Below are positions 16,308-25,294 of a DNA stretch of 54,419 nt, in pieces (the first letter of the stretch is position 1; each line of letters opens with the position of its first letter). The translations under genes were made by a program, and so were the position numbers. The notes under the pieces were generated by a model, which saw only the letters and a list, made by a program, of their open reading frames with translations, did no database searches and had not been told where the DNA came from. This DNA is from Cyanobacteriota bacterium (GTDB lineage Bacteria; Cyanobacteriota; Cyanobacteriia; Pseudanabaenales; Pseudanabaenaceae): contig JANXUJ010000119.1 of the NCBI GenBank assembly GCA_025356295.1, forward strand, positions 1-54,419, written 5' to 3'.

Positions 16308-17465
16308 TTGATTTCTTACGGACGACAAGATATTAGTGAGCAAGATATTGAGGCAGTAATTGCGATCTTGCGCTCAGATTGGTTGACTCAGGGTCCAGCG
16401 ATCACGCGATTTGAGCAAACAGTTGCTGATTATTGTGGGGTTAAGCATGCGATCGCAGTATCAAGCGCCACTGCGGCTCTACATATCGCTTGCCTAGCTA
16501 GTGGTCTGGGCGATCGCGATTTGCTTTGGACTTCACCAAATACCTTTGTTGCTTCTGCTAATTGTGGTTTGTATTGTGGGGCTAAAGTTAATTTTGTGGA
16601 CATCGATCCACACACTTACAACCTAAGCATAGATGAGCTAGAAAAAAAATTGACTAAGGCTGCTAAGCAAAAATGCTTGCCTAAAGTTTTAATACCTGTT
16701 CATTTTGCTGGGCAATCTTGCGAGATGGAAAAAATTGCCGCTTTATCACAGCAGTATGGATTTAAGGTGATTGAAGATGCCTCTCATGCGATTGGTAGTA
16801 AATATCATGGTAAGGCGATCGGCTGCTGTGAATTTTCAGAAATGGCAATATTTAGCTTTCATCCTGTCAAGATTATTACTACGGGTGAGGGTGGGATGAT
16901 ATTAACTAATCATCAAGATTTATATGAAAAGTTGATGCGTCTGCGATCACATGGCATCACGCGCAATCCAGACTTGATGCAAGGAGAATCACACGGTGCT
17001 TGGTATTACCAGCAATTAGATCTGGGGTTTAATTACAGAATGACAGATATCCAAGCCGCGTTAGGAACAAGTCAAATGCAACGTTTGGATGAGTTTGTAA
17101 CTAGACGGCGATACTTAGCGCAACGTTATGATCGCTTATTACAAGATTTACCGATCACTTTGCCGTATCAACATTCTGATACTGAATCTAGTTGGCATTT
17201 GTATGTAATCAGGTTAAATCTTGACAAAATCAACAAAACTCATCGGCAGGTATTTGAAGAACTTCGAGAATCGGGCATTGGCGTAAATTTACACTATATT
17301 CCAGTTCACATCCAGCCTTATTATCAAGATATTGGATTTCAATCGGGAGATTTTCCTGAAGCAGAAAGATACTATCAAGATGCTATCAGTATTCCTTTAT
17401 ATTATGGATTGACAAACAAAGAGCAAGATATAGTCATTGATAGCCTGCAAAAGATTTTGAGCTAA
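16308..17465 (+). CDS. pseC: UDP-4-amino-4,6-dideoxy-AltNAc transaminase, PseC
   Basis: PseC transfers an amino group from glutamate to the PseB product at C4 using PLP. The catalytic lysine is Lys188 in FSFHPVKIITTGEGGMI, and the N-terminus ISYGRQDISEQDIEAVI...RSDWLTQGP is characteristic of the family. It uses a TTG start (16308), chosen because the protein's beginning aligns with the family there. It lies directly between pseB and the aldo/keto reductase, 4 bp from the latter. Confidence 0.93.
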   Translation: MISYGRQDISEQDIEAVIAILRSDWLTQGPAITRFEQTVADYCGVKHAIAVSSATAALHIACLASGLGDRDLLWTSPNTFVASANCGLYCGAKVNFVDIDPHTYNLSIDELEKKLTKAAKQKCLPKVLIPVHFAGQSCEMEKIAALSQQYGFKVIEDASHAIGSKYHGKAIGCCEFSEMAIFSFHPVKIITTGEGGMILTNHQDLYEKLMRLRSHGITRNPDLMQGESHGAWYYQQLDLGFNYRMTDIQAALGTSQMQRLDEFVTRRRYLAQRYDRLLQDLPITLPYQHSDTESSWHLYVIRLNLDKINKTHRQVFEELRESGIGVNLHYIPVHIQPYYQDIGFQSGDFPEAERYYQDAISIPLYYGLTNKEQDIVIDSLQKILS

Positions 17466-17469
17466 AAAT

Positions 17470-18336
17470 ATGAGTCGATTGGCGTTGGGTACAGTTCAAT
17501 TTGGGATGCCTTATGGTATAGCCAATCAGCAAGGTAAGGTAAGTTTTGCGTCGGCGACAGAAATATTGAAATATGCTAATTTGTCTGGCGTTGATACTCT
17601 AGATACCGCGATCGCCTACGGCGATAGTGAGCAGTGCCTTGGCTCTATAGGGGTTAAATCATGGAAAGTCATATCCAAACTTCCGAAAATGCCAGAATCA
17701 ACTTCTGACATTTTGAATTGGATTAGACAAATGGTAAAGGCTTCGCTTACTCGACTTCAAATTTCTAAACTGTATGGTTTGTTACTCCACCATCCCACAC
17801 AACTGTTAGGTATTGAAGGACGGCTTTTTTATAACGCCTTGGTAACTCTTAAGCAAGAGGGGTCGGTTGACAAAATTGGTATATCTATTTACTCTCCTAG
17901 TGAGCTAGAAGTTCTATCAAGCCAATTTGAATTTGACTTGGTTCAATGTCCCTTTAATATTTTAGATCGAAACTTAGTGGAGTCAGGATGGCTATATCGC
18001 CTTAAAGAATTAGGAATTGAGATTCATGTGCGTTCTATATTTTTGCAAGGTCTGCTGTTGATGAATCTTCAAAATCGCCCTGATAAATTCAATCGTTGGC
18101 AAACTCTTTGGTGTCAATGGGACGAGTGGTTAAAAAGCTCAAATATTTCAGCGGTAGACGCTTGTCTCAACTATGTGTTATCGTTCCCAGAGATATCAAA
18201 AGTATTAGTTGGTATAGACAGCTTATGCCAACTTGAAGAGATTTTGAGTATTAGAGAAACGAACCTACAAGTTCCTGATTTTGTGTTTCGTAACGACCCA
18301 GATTTAATATATCCCTCTAATTGGAAAAACTTATAA
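17470..18336 (+). CDS. Aldo/keto reductase-family protein of the nonulosonate cluster
   Basis: The 288-residue protein has the aldo/keto reductase barrel start LGTVQFGMPYGIANQQG and the catalytic-region DTLDTAIAYGDSE (Asp and Tyr), plus KVISKLPK and LHHP segments holding the Lys and His positions. Such reductases are often found in nonulosonic-acid gene clusters, but their step is not settled; it might reduce a keto-sugar intermediate or act on a modification. Tight packing with pseC (4 bp) and the amidotransferase downstream supports membership of this pathway. Confidence 0.8.
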   Translation: MSRLALGTVQFGMPYGIANQQGKVSFASATEILKYANLSGVDTLDTAIAYGDSEQCLGSIGVKSWKVISKLPKMPESTSDILNWIRQMVKASLTRLQISKLYGLLLHHPTQLLGIEGRLFYNALVTLKQEGSVDKIGISIYSPSELEVLSSQFEFDLVQCPFNILDRNLVESGWLYRLKELGIEIHVRSIFLQGLLLMNLQNRPDKFNRWQTLWCQWDEWLKSSNISAVDACLNYVLSFPEISKVLVGIDSLCQLEEILSIRETNLQVPDFVFRNDPDLIYPSNWKNL

Positions 18337-18350
18337 GGACTTGATCGTTT

Positions 18351-19568
18351 ATGAAAAGATGTACTAAATGTGGTCTGCCCGAAACACACGAAACAATCTC
18401 ATTTGACAGCGACGGGGTATGTGGTATTTGTCGTCAACACGACTACAAACACCGCGAAATTGACTGGGAAGCAAATAAACAGAAACTCAACTCTTTGATC
18501 TCAGAACATCGAGGTAAATATGACTATGATTGCATTGTCCCCTTCAGTGGAGGCAAAGATAGTACATGGACACTTTACTACTTAGTTAAAGAATATGGCA
18601 TAAAGCCTCTGGTTGTTCGTTTTGACCACGGATTTATGCGTCCGAATCTTGAAAACAATGTTAAACGAGTTTCTCGCGAACTTGGCGTAGACATTTTAAA
18701 TTTCACCCCAAATTGGAAGGTTGTTCAGAAGCTAATGTTGCAATCCTTTTTGGATAAAGGAGATTTCTGCTGGCACTGTCATTCGGGTATCTTTTCTTAT
18801 CCGATGTGGGTAGCAATCGAGAAGAAAGTCCCCCTGATTTTCTGGGGCGAGCCATCAGCCGAATACACTTCTTACTATAGCTATAGTCAAGTAGAGGAAG
18901 TCGATGAACAACGCTTTAATCGTTATGTTAACTTGGGCGTTAGTGCTGATGATATGTTTGTCCGTCTTGAAGGTACGGTGGATGAGCGCGATTTGAAACC
19001 TTATACATATCCTCCACTGAAAGAGCTTCGCGCATTAAATTATCAATCTGTCTGTCTCGGCTCATTTATTCCTTGGGATGCAAAAAAACAGTCAGAAGTT
19101 ATCAGTCAAGAGCTAGGATGGCAGGGTGACCAAGTAGAGAACGTTCCTCCTCAGTATTCTTACGAAAAAATCGAATGCTATATGCAAGGAGTACGCGATT
19201 ACATTAAATTTATCAAACGGGGATATTCGCGCCCTTCACACCTTGTTGCGCTTGACCTCCGTAATCAAAGAATAACGAAAGAGCAAGGTGAGAAACTTGT
19301 TAGCACATATGAGGGGAAACGCCCTCCCAGCCTTGATTTGTTTCTCAAATTTGTTGGCCTTACAGAAGGAGAGTTTCTCGACATTGCGATGAGTCACCAA
19401 GTTTCACCCTATATCCATGAACCTGAAAAAACTCAATTAGGCGATCGCACTACAGATTTTGAGTCTTGGAGTCGCGATGGTCTAATGCCCAAAAAAGACG
19501 CTGATAAACAGATTGAACGTTGGCGTGCTTGCAACAAATGTAATACTACTAATAGCTGTACTTCATAA
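18351..19568 (+). CDS. pseA: N-acetyl sugar amidotransferase, PseA/WbpG family
   Basis: This family converts an N-acetyl group on a sugar to N-acetimidoyl, using ATP and ammonia from a HisH-HisF-like pair. The PP-loop reads PFSGGKDSTWTLYYL (about residues 64-78). Cysteine pairs at the N-terminus (CTKCG, CGICRQHD), an internal CWHCH and a C-terminal CNKC suggest zinc binding. The hisH and hisF paralogues follow directly, the same trio as in Pseudomonas O-antigen loci (WbpG, HisH2, HisF2). Length 405 is typical. Confidence 0.9.
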   Translation: MKRCTKCGLPETHETISFDSDGVCGICRQHDYKHREIDWEANKQKLNSLISEHRGKYDYDCIVPFSGGKDSTWTLYYLVKEYGIKPLVVRFDHGFMRPNLENNVKRVSRELGVDILNFTPNWKVVQKLMLQSFLDKGDFCWHCHSGIFSYPMWVAIEKKVPLIFWGEPSAEYTSYYSYSQVEEVDEQRFNRYVNLGVSADDMFVRLEGTVDERDLKPYTYPPLKELRALNYQSVCLGSFIPWDAKKQSEVISQELGWQGDQVENVPPQYSYEKIECYMQGVRDYIKFIKRGYSRPSHLVALDLRNQRITKEQGEKLVSTYEGKRPPSLDLFLKFVGLTEGEFLDIAMSHQVSPYIHEPEKTQLGDRTTDFESWSRDGLMPKKDADKQIERWRACNKCNTTNSCTS

Positions 19569-19589
19569 CTAGAGAGGAACTTCCCTCCT

Positions 19590-20204
19590 ATGCTCAACGT
19601 TGGCTTAATTGATTACCGTGCTGGAAATATCCGCTCAATCGTAACTGCGTTTGAGCATCTCGGCGCGAAAACGCAAGTTATTCAAAGTGGCGTAGATACC
19701 ACCAAATTAACTCATCTTGTTTTGCCAGGGGTTGGCGCTTTCAATTTTTGTCTTGAGCAGTTAAAAATTAGCGGCATGCTGCCAATGATTGAAGAATGGA
19801 CTTTTGTGATGCAAAAGCCCATTTTAGGGATTTGTGTTGGTATGCAGCTTTTAGCCAATTCAAGTGATGAAATGGGATTCCACTCTGGGTTGGGATGGAT
19901 GGGCGGTAAGGTTCAAAAACTATACAGTAGTGATCTGAGTATTCGTATTCCCCATGTAGGATGGAATACAGTTTTTTTTGAACAAGACTTTGATGGATAC
20001 AAAAAAAATACACATGGTGATTTCTATTTCGATCACTCCCATGCTTACCATTCGCCGACTAAAGATCAAGTACTAGCGACAGTCAATCATGGTCAAACTT
20101 TCTGCGCAGCGATTAGACGAGAGAACTTAGTTGCAGTTCAATTTCATCCTGAAAAAAGTCAGGCATCTGGTATAAAATTTTTGCAGAGTTTTCTCTCGCT
20201 GTGA
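19590..20204 (+). CDS. hisH: HisH-like glutamine amidotransferase for sugar amidination
   Basis: This class I glutaminase paralogue of HisH releases ammonia for the PseA/WbpG-type enzyme. The nucleophile Cys lies in ILGICVGMQLL (near residue 82), and the His/Glu of the triad lie in VAVQFHPEKSQ (near 186-196). The start GLIDYRAGNIRSI fits the family. Its place between the amidotransferase and HisF-like genes makes it far more likely to be a glycan-pathway paralogue than the histidine-biosynthesis enzyme. The hisF start follows after 3 bp. Confidence 0.9.
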   Translation: MLNVGLIDYRAGNIRSIVTAFEHLGAKTQVIQSGVDTTKLTHLVLPGVGAFNFCLEQLKISGMLPMIEEWTFVMQKPILGICVGMQLLANSSDEMGFHSGLGWMGGKVQKLYSSDLSIRIPHVGWNTVFFEQDFDGYKKNTHGDFYFDHSHAYHSPTKDQVLATVNHGQTFCAAIRRENLVAVQFHPEKSQASGIKFLQSFLSL

Positions 20205-20207
20205 ATA

Positions 20208-20999
20208 ATGCTTAAAAAACGACTGATTCCAAAACTCTTAATTAAGTATAAGAAATTAGGCAGTAAAATCAAACCTGTGTTGGTTACAACGCGTTCTTTT
20301 CTTGATGAAATTACTGTGGGAGACCCTGTATCTCAAGCGAAGATTTATGAAGCCCAGTTCGCTGATGAGTTGATTGTGCTTAATATTGACAGCTACCCGA
20401 TTGCACTGGATGATCTGAGACTAAAGTTGGTTGAGCGAATCGCCGATGAAGTTTTTATGCCTCTTACTGTTGGTGGTGGTGTGCAAACAATAGAAGATTT
20501 TCAACTTTTATTTGAGCGTGGTGCAGACAAAATTTCTATCAACACAATCATGTTTGAAGATATTACTCTAATATCTAAAGCAGCTTACCGTTATGGTAGT
20601 CAATGCGTTGTTGCCTCTATTGACTTTAGGACCGATAAACTCGGTGTGGCTTATGTTGTGCGCGATAGAGCCAAAACTGTCACCGATATAAAACTTATAG
20701 ACTGGGTACAAAAGGTTGTCACATCTGGCGCAGGAGAGATTTTGATAACAGATGTTGATCGCGATGGTTCTAGTACTGGATTAAATTGGGCTGTTTGTCA
20801 GATGATTGCGTCAAGTGTTCCTGTTCCAGTTATTATTTCAGGGGGATGTGGATTAGCACAACACTTTATTGAGGGCTTTCAAAAAGGTCTAGCAGAGGGA
20901 GTTGCCGCGGGTACATTCTTTTGTTTTCGTGACCAAAATCTTATGGAAACTCGATCGCATATTCGGAATGCTGGTGTTTCTATCCGAATGGAGACATGA
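20208..20999 (+). CDS. hisF: HisF-like cyclase subunit paralogue for sugar amidination
   Basis: The 263-residue beta/alpha barrel resembles HisF: KRLIPKLLI, LTVGGGVQTIEDFQ, GADKISINT, ITDVDRDGSSTGLN and IISGGCG phosphate-binding loops are all visible. With HisH it forms a channel that delivers ammonia; in O-antigen clusters such pairs serve the WbpG/PseA amidotransferase. The residue opening the GRDG-type catalytic loops is altered (TVGDPVSQAKIYEAQFADELIVLNI carries the barrel Asp region differently from histidine HisF), consistent with a specialised role, though I cannot align it exactly. Confidence 0.88.
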   Translation: MLKKRLIPKLLIKYKKLGSKIKPVLVTTRSFLDEITVGDPVSQAKIYEAQFADELIVLNIDSYPIALDDLRLKLVERIADEVFMPLTVGGGVQTIEDFQLLFERGADKISINTIMFEDITLISKAAYRYGSQCVVASIDFRTDKLGVAYVVRDRAKTVTDIKLIDWVQKVVTSGAGEILITDVDRDGSSTGLNWAVCQMIASSVPVPVIISGGCGLAQHFIEGFQKGLAEGVAAGTFFCFRDQNLMETRSHIRNAGVSIRMET

Positions 21000-21032
21000 G
21001 CGATAGTTTTACATTTTGAGAGGTAATTTACG

Positions 21033-21566
21033 ATGCATCTTAATAAAACAGCACTATGGACCAGTGACTCAATCGAACTATTTGTACTTCACCCTACAGA
21101 TGTAAGTTCAAACTATGTGTCTTGGCTTAACAACCCTGATGTTAATTGTTACCTTGAAAGCCGATTTATGACACACACGCAAGATAGCACATCCAAATTT
21201 GTTGAAAGCTGTCTTGATGATTCGGCGGTTTTATTTCTGGGTATTAGATATCTTGGTCGAAAACATGTGGGAAATATCAAAATCAATGTTAATAAACATC
21301 ACCAACTAGGTGAAGTTGGTATTCTTCTCGGTGAAACCAATGTTTGGGGTAAGGGAATTGCATCAAGAGCAATCTCAATGATTATCGATATTTCAAGAAC
21401 TGAGTTAAGTTTACGTAAGCTAAGTGCAGGATGTTATGCCAGTAATTTTGGTAGTCGGAAAGCTTTTTTAAAGGCTGGATTTTATATTGAGGGACAGAGA
21501 AAAGATCATTTTTTACTCAATGGCAAGTCTGAAGACATTATTTTGATGGCTTCTTTTCTTCGCTAA
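21033..21566 (+). CDS. GNAT-family acetyltransferase (RimJ/RimL-like)
   Basis: The 177-residue GNAT has the acetyl-CoA-binding region GETNVWGKGIASRAISMIID (about residues 111-130) and the family's C-terminal YASNFGSRKAFLKAGFYIEGQRKDHF. Within this cluster it could acetylate the free amine of the 4-amino sugar (the PseH step) or a side hydroxyl. A second GNAT with stronger PseH character lies at 25295, so the two probably act on different positions or substrates. Confidence 0.78.
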   Translation: MHLNKTALWTSDSIELFVLHPTDVSSNYVSWLNNPDVNCYLESRFMTHTQDSTSKFVESCLDDSAVLFLGIRYLGRKHVGNIKINVNKHHQLGEVGILLGETNVWGKGIASRAISMIIDISRTELSLRKLSAGCYASNFGSRKAFLKAGFYIEGQRKDHFLLNGKSEDIILMASFLR

Positions 21567-21594
21567 GACAAATACTTTTGAGGCTTTATTTGCT

Positions 21595-23622
21595 ATGACT
21601 ATCACGGCTATTGTACAAGCTCGCATGGGATCGACCAGATTGCCTAATAAGGTAATGCGCCGAATGTTGGGTGTACCGATGATTGAATTGCTACTTAATC
21701 GACTATCTCAATCCAAGCAGATTGATCGAATTATTTTGGCAACATCCCAAGATAAGCGTAATCAGCCATTGGTAAGTCATGTTCGAGGTTTAGGGTACGA
21801 GGTCTATCAGGGTAGTGAAGATGATGTTCTTGATCGATATTATCAAGCTGCTTGCTTAGTTCAACCTGAAATCATTGTGCGGATTACAGGAGATTGCCCA
21901 CTGATCGATCCAGAGATTGTTGATCGTGCGATCACTACATTTCAGGAATCTAAAGTCGATTACTTATCCAATACCAACCCTCCTACTTATCCTGATGGTT
22001 TAGATGTTGAGGTTTTTACTTTTACAGCTTTAAAACAGGCTTGGCAGTCAGCAAGTCAATCCCATCAACGCGAACATGTTACTCCCTATTTAAGAGATAC
22101 AAGCAAGTTTAAATTGCTGAATATAAATCATACTGAAGATCGATCTGATCAACGCTGGACAGTCGATGAACCAGAAGATTTTGAAGTAATTAAGAATATA
22201 TTTGAGCATTTTGTACCACGCCATGATTTTAGCTGGCTAGAAGTATTAGATTTACAACGAAATCAACCAAAACTTTTTGTCGCGAATCAGCACTTGATTC
22301 GTAATGAAGGCGCAATTATAGGCAAAGGGCAGAAACTTTGGAAACGAGCTAAGCGCGTGATTCCAGGGGGTAATATGCTGTTATCCAAACGAGCAGAAAT
22401 GTTTTTGCCAGATCAATGGCCAGCTTACTTTAGCAAAGCGAAGGGATGTCAGGTTTGGGATCTCGATGGCCACGAATATATTGATATATCAATCATGGGT
22501 ATTGGCACAAATATTTTGGGGTATGGGCATCCAGAAGTAGATGAAGCTGTACGAAAGACAGTTGATGCAGGCAATATATCCACGCTGAACTGTCCAGAAG
22601 AAGTATATCTTGCCGAGCTTTTGGTGGAGTTGCATCCTTGGGCAGATATGGTCAGATTTGCTCGCACGGGTGGAGAGGCAAATGCGATCGCGATTCGGAT
22701 TGCCCGTGCTGCTTCAGGAAGATCAAAAGTTGCAGTCTGTGGTTATCATGGCTGGCATGATTGGTATCTTGCAGCTAATTTGGGGAACGAAAGTAATTTG
22801 GCAGGGCATTTACTACCCGGGTTGGAACCAAATGGCGTTCCTGATTCCCTTCGCGATACAGTTTATCCGTTTAACTATAATCATTTTGATGAGTTGGAGG
22901 CCTTAGTTCAAGCTCACGATATTGGCGTGATCAAAATGGAGGTTTGTCGTAGTGAGCAACCACAAGATGGATTTTTAGAGAAAGTCAGAAAACTTGCTAG
23001 CGATCGCGGCATAGTTCTAATTTTCGATGAATGTACTTCAGGTTTTCGCGAAACACTAGGTGGTTTGCATAAGCTCTATGGAGTGGAGCCAGATATGGCA
23101 ATGTTTGGTAAAGCTTTAGGTAATGGTTATGCGATCACCGCAACAATTGGAAAGCGAGAGATCATGGAGGCAGCCCAAAGTACATTTATTAGTAGTACCT
23201 TCTGGACAGAACGGATTGGACCAACGGCTGCACTCAAAACCTTAGAGATAATGGAGCGCACGCGCTCTTGGGAGCAGATTACCCAAACAGGAAAGGCAAT
23301 CGCCTCAGGATGGCGCAAACTTGCCGAGAAGCATAATCTAAATATCCAGATTGCAGGGCTTCCAGCACTGATTGGCTTTAGCTTTGCCAGTGAAAATCAT
23401 TTAGCTTATAAAACCTTGATCACTCAAGAAATGCTAGCTCAGGGGTATCTTGCTGCCACAAGTGTCTATGTTTGCACAGAGCATACAGATGAGGTTGTGG
23501 ATACTTATATAGCAAAACTTGATCCAGTCTTCGGCTTGATTAAAGAATGTGAAGAAGGGCGTAATGTAATGTCTTTACTAAGAGGACGTATTTGTCATAG
23601 TGGCTTCAAACGCTTAAATTAA
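21595..23622 (+). CDS. Fusion: SpsF-type cytidylyltransferase + class III (GSA-type) aminotransferase
   Basis: Residues 1 to about 235 form an SpsF/CMP-sugar synthetase-like domain: AIVQARMGSTRLPNKVM, then VRITGDCPLIDPEIVD. Residues about 245-670 form a class III PLP aminotransferase like glutamate-1-semialdehyde aminomutase, with WDLDGHEYIDISIMGIGTNILGYGHP, IFDECTSGFRE and the PLP lysine Lys506 in MFGKALGNG. The fusion is in one clean frame with no break. The cluster lacks a separate NeuA/PseF, so the first domain may activate the nonulosonic acid with CTP. The second domain's substrate is unknown. Both halves carry intact motifs. Confidence 0.87.
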   Translation: MTITAIVQARMGSTRLPNKVMRRMLGVPMIELLLNRLSQSKQIDRIILATSQDKRNQPLVSHVRGLGYEVYQGSEDDVLDRYYQAACLVQPEIIVRITGDCPLIDPEIVDRAITTFQESKVDYLSNTNPPTYPDGLDVEVFTFTALKQAWQSASQSHQREHVTPYLRDTSKFKLLNINHTEDRSDQRWTVDEPEDFEVIKNIFEHFVPRHDFSWLEVLDLQRNQPKLFVANQHLIRNEGAIIGKGQKLWKRAKRVIPGGNMLLSKRAEMFLPDQWPAYFSKAKGCQVWDLDGHEYIDISIMGIGTNILGYGHPEVDEAVRKTVDAGNISTLNCPEEVYLAELLVELHPWADMVRFARTGGEANAIAIRIARAASGRSKVAVCGYHGWHDWYLAANLGNESNLAGHLLPGLEPNGVPDSLRDTVYPFNYNHFDELEALVQAHDIGVIKMEVCRSEQPQDGFLEKVRKLASDRGIVLIFDECTSGFRETLGGLHKLYGVEPDMAMFGKALGNGYAITATIGKREIMEAAQSTFISSTFWTERIGPTAALKTLEIMERTRSWEQITQTGKAIASGWRKLAEKHNLNIQIAGLPALIGFSFASENHLAYKTLITQEMLAQGYLAATSVYVCTEHTDEVVDTYIAKLDPVFGLIKECEEGRNVMSLLRGRICHSGFKRLN

Positions 23623-23651
23623 AAATGCTCGATTAAGGATAAAAATAGGTC

Positions 23652-24707
23652 ATGATTCACCAAAATCTTGTGATTCGATCTGATTCTTCTGTCCAAATTG
23701 GCACAGGGCATATTATGCGTTGCTTATCACTAGCCCAAGCTTGGAAAGATCAAGGAGGAGAAATCATATTTGTAATAGCTGGAAAACCTTCAACTATAGA
23801 AGCTAGATTACAGTCAGAAGGGATGAAGGTTTTACATTTATCAGTTGATGCTAGCAGCAATGAAGATGCCCAACAAACAGCCAATATTGCTCAGCAATTA
23901 GGAGCATCTTGGATTGTTGTGGATGGATATCACTTGGGGCGGGAATATCAAAAAGCTCTTAAAAGTCATGGTGTAGGTTTGCTGTTTGTTGATGACTATG
24001 GTCACGCAGAACATTACTATGCTGATCTCGTATTAAATCAAAATATTTCAGCTAGTGAGAACTTATACACGAACCGAGAATCCTACACACAATTATTATT
24101 AGGTACAAAATATACTTTGCTCAGGCGTGAGTTTTGGAAATGGCAGAGCTTACCCAAAGAGATTACTCTGATCGCTCATAAAATATTAGTTACTTTAGGC
24201 GGAAGCGATCCTGATAACGTTACTCTCAAAGTCGTCCAAGCTTTGCAGCAGGTAAATATTGATTGCTTAGACGTGATTGTTGTTGTCGGTGGGAGTAATC
24301 CACACTATGCAGTCTTACAGGCTGAAATTGCCTTGTCTAGAAAACTAATCTCTTCGCAACAAAATGTTAATAGTATGCCTGAGTTGATGGCTTGGGCGGA
24401 TATCGCGATCGCGGCAGGTGGTTCGACTAATTGGGAATTAGCATTTATGGGTTTACCCAGTATCGTGATTACAGTAGCGGACAATCAAAAGGTGATCGCT
24501 GATGAATTAGCTGTTCAAGGAATTATTATTAATTTAGGCTGGCATCAAGATTTAACTATCGAGCAGATTGGTTTGGTATTGCAAGGATTAATAGGCGATC
24601 GCCCCAAGCGTCAAATTATGAGCAAAAAAGCGCGTGAGTTAGTGGATGGTATAGGTAGTCAGCGTGTGATTGATGCCATAATAAATGCTAAACACTCCAA
24701 CACTTGA
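23652..24707 (+). CDS. pseG: UDP-2,4-diacetamido-2,4,6-trideoxy-altropyranose hydrolase, PseG
   Basis: PseG removes UDP from the bis-acetylated sugar before condensation with phosphoenolpyruvate. The N-terminal IRSDSSVQIGTGHIMRCLSLAQ contains the catalytic His of GTGHxMRC, followed by VVDGYHLG and LFVDDYGHAEHYYADLVLNQN. The GT-B-like C-half has TLGGSDPDN and AAGGSTNWELAFMGLPS. Length 351 is normal. It is 29 bp downstream of the fusion gene. Confidence 0.92.
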   Translation: MIHQNLVIRSDSSVQIGTGHIMRCLSLAQAWKDQGGEIIFVIAGKPSTIEARLQSEGMKVLHLSVDASSNEDAQQTANIAQQLGASWIVVDGYHLGREYQKALKSHGVGLLFVDDYGHAEHYYADLVLNQNISASENLYTNRESYTQLLLGTKYTLLRREFWKWQSLPKEITLIAHKILVTLGGSDPDNVTLKVVQALQQVNIDCLDVIVVVGGSNPHYAVLQAEIALSRKLISSQQNVNSMPELMAWADIAIAAGGSTNWELAFMGLPSIVITVADNQKVIADELAVQGIIINLGWHQDLTIEQIGLVLQGLIGDRPKRQIMSKKARELVDGIGSQRVIDAIINAKHSNT

Positions 24708-24823
24708 TTAATAGTTTTGTCCTTATATATTGCTTACTATGACCAATATGAAGCGATCGCTGAGTTTATAAAAAAACTCTAGTAAATCCTTTAAATTTGA
24801 TATCCAATAAAGAAGCTATAACT

Positions 24824-25293
24824 ATGTTGACTCAAGAGAAATCTTTATCGAAAACGCTATATGACACAGACTATGATCTTATGATCTCTGGGTGATGAAG
24901 ACTGTGCATAATTTAAAGAGTCGAGATTTTAAGTCAGTTGATTGGGAAAATTTAATTGATGAGGTATCTGATTTGAGTCGGCGGGATAAAAAGAAACTTG
25001 AAAGTCTTTTGAGAAATTTGTTTGAACATTTACTTAGATTAAAATATGAGGAATCCGCTATCAAGGATAATCAAGCTCATTGGAAAGGTGAAATTCACAA
25101 TTTTCGCAAACAAATTAAGGATGAGTTGGAAGATAGTCTTAGTCTAAAAAATTATTTAAATGATGTGTTATTAAAATGCTATCAAGATAGCAGGGAGATT
25201 GTTAGTAACAAATTACAAATTTCTTTAGATATTTTTCCTAGAATTTCTATTGCTAACTTTGATCAAGCATTAGATGAAAATTGGGTTTTTTAG
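24824..25293 (+). pseudogene. DUF29-family gene, frameshifted by an 8-bp tandem duplication
   Basis: From the ATG at 24824 the frame reads MLTQEKSLSKTLYDTDYDL, the typical start of cyanobacterial DUF29 proteins, then hits a stop at 24893-24895. The octamer TATGATCT occurs twice in tandem at 24872-24887. Removing one copy restores DYDLWVMKTVHNLKSRDF and a continuous DUF29 protein of about 154 residues ending at 25293. The downstream part can be read alone from a GTG at 24892 (133 residues). DUF29 function is unknown. It stands between pseG and the PseH-like gene and has no evident link to glycans. A sequencing error is possible. Confidence 0.85.
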
Positions 25294-25294
25294 A

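Noticed and set aside
19590..20999. hisH and hisF as histidine biosynthesis genes
   Set aside because: They sit directly behind a PseA/WbpG-type amidotransferase within a glycan cluster and no other his gene is near, so the glycan-paralogue reading is better.
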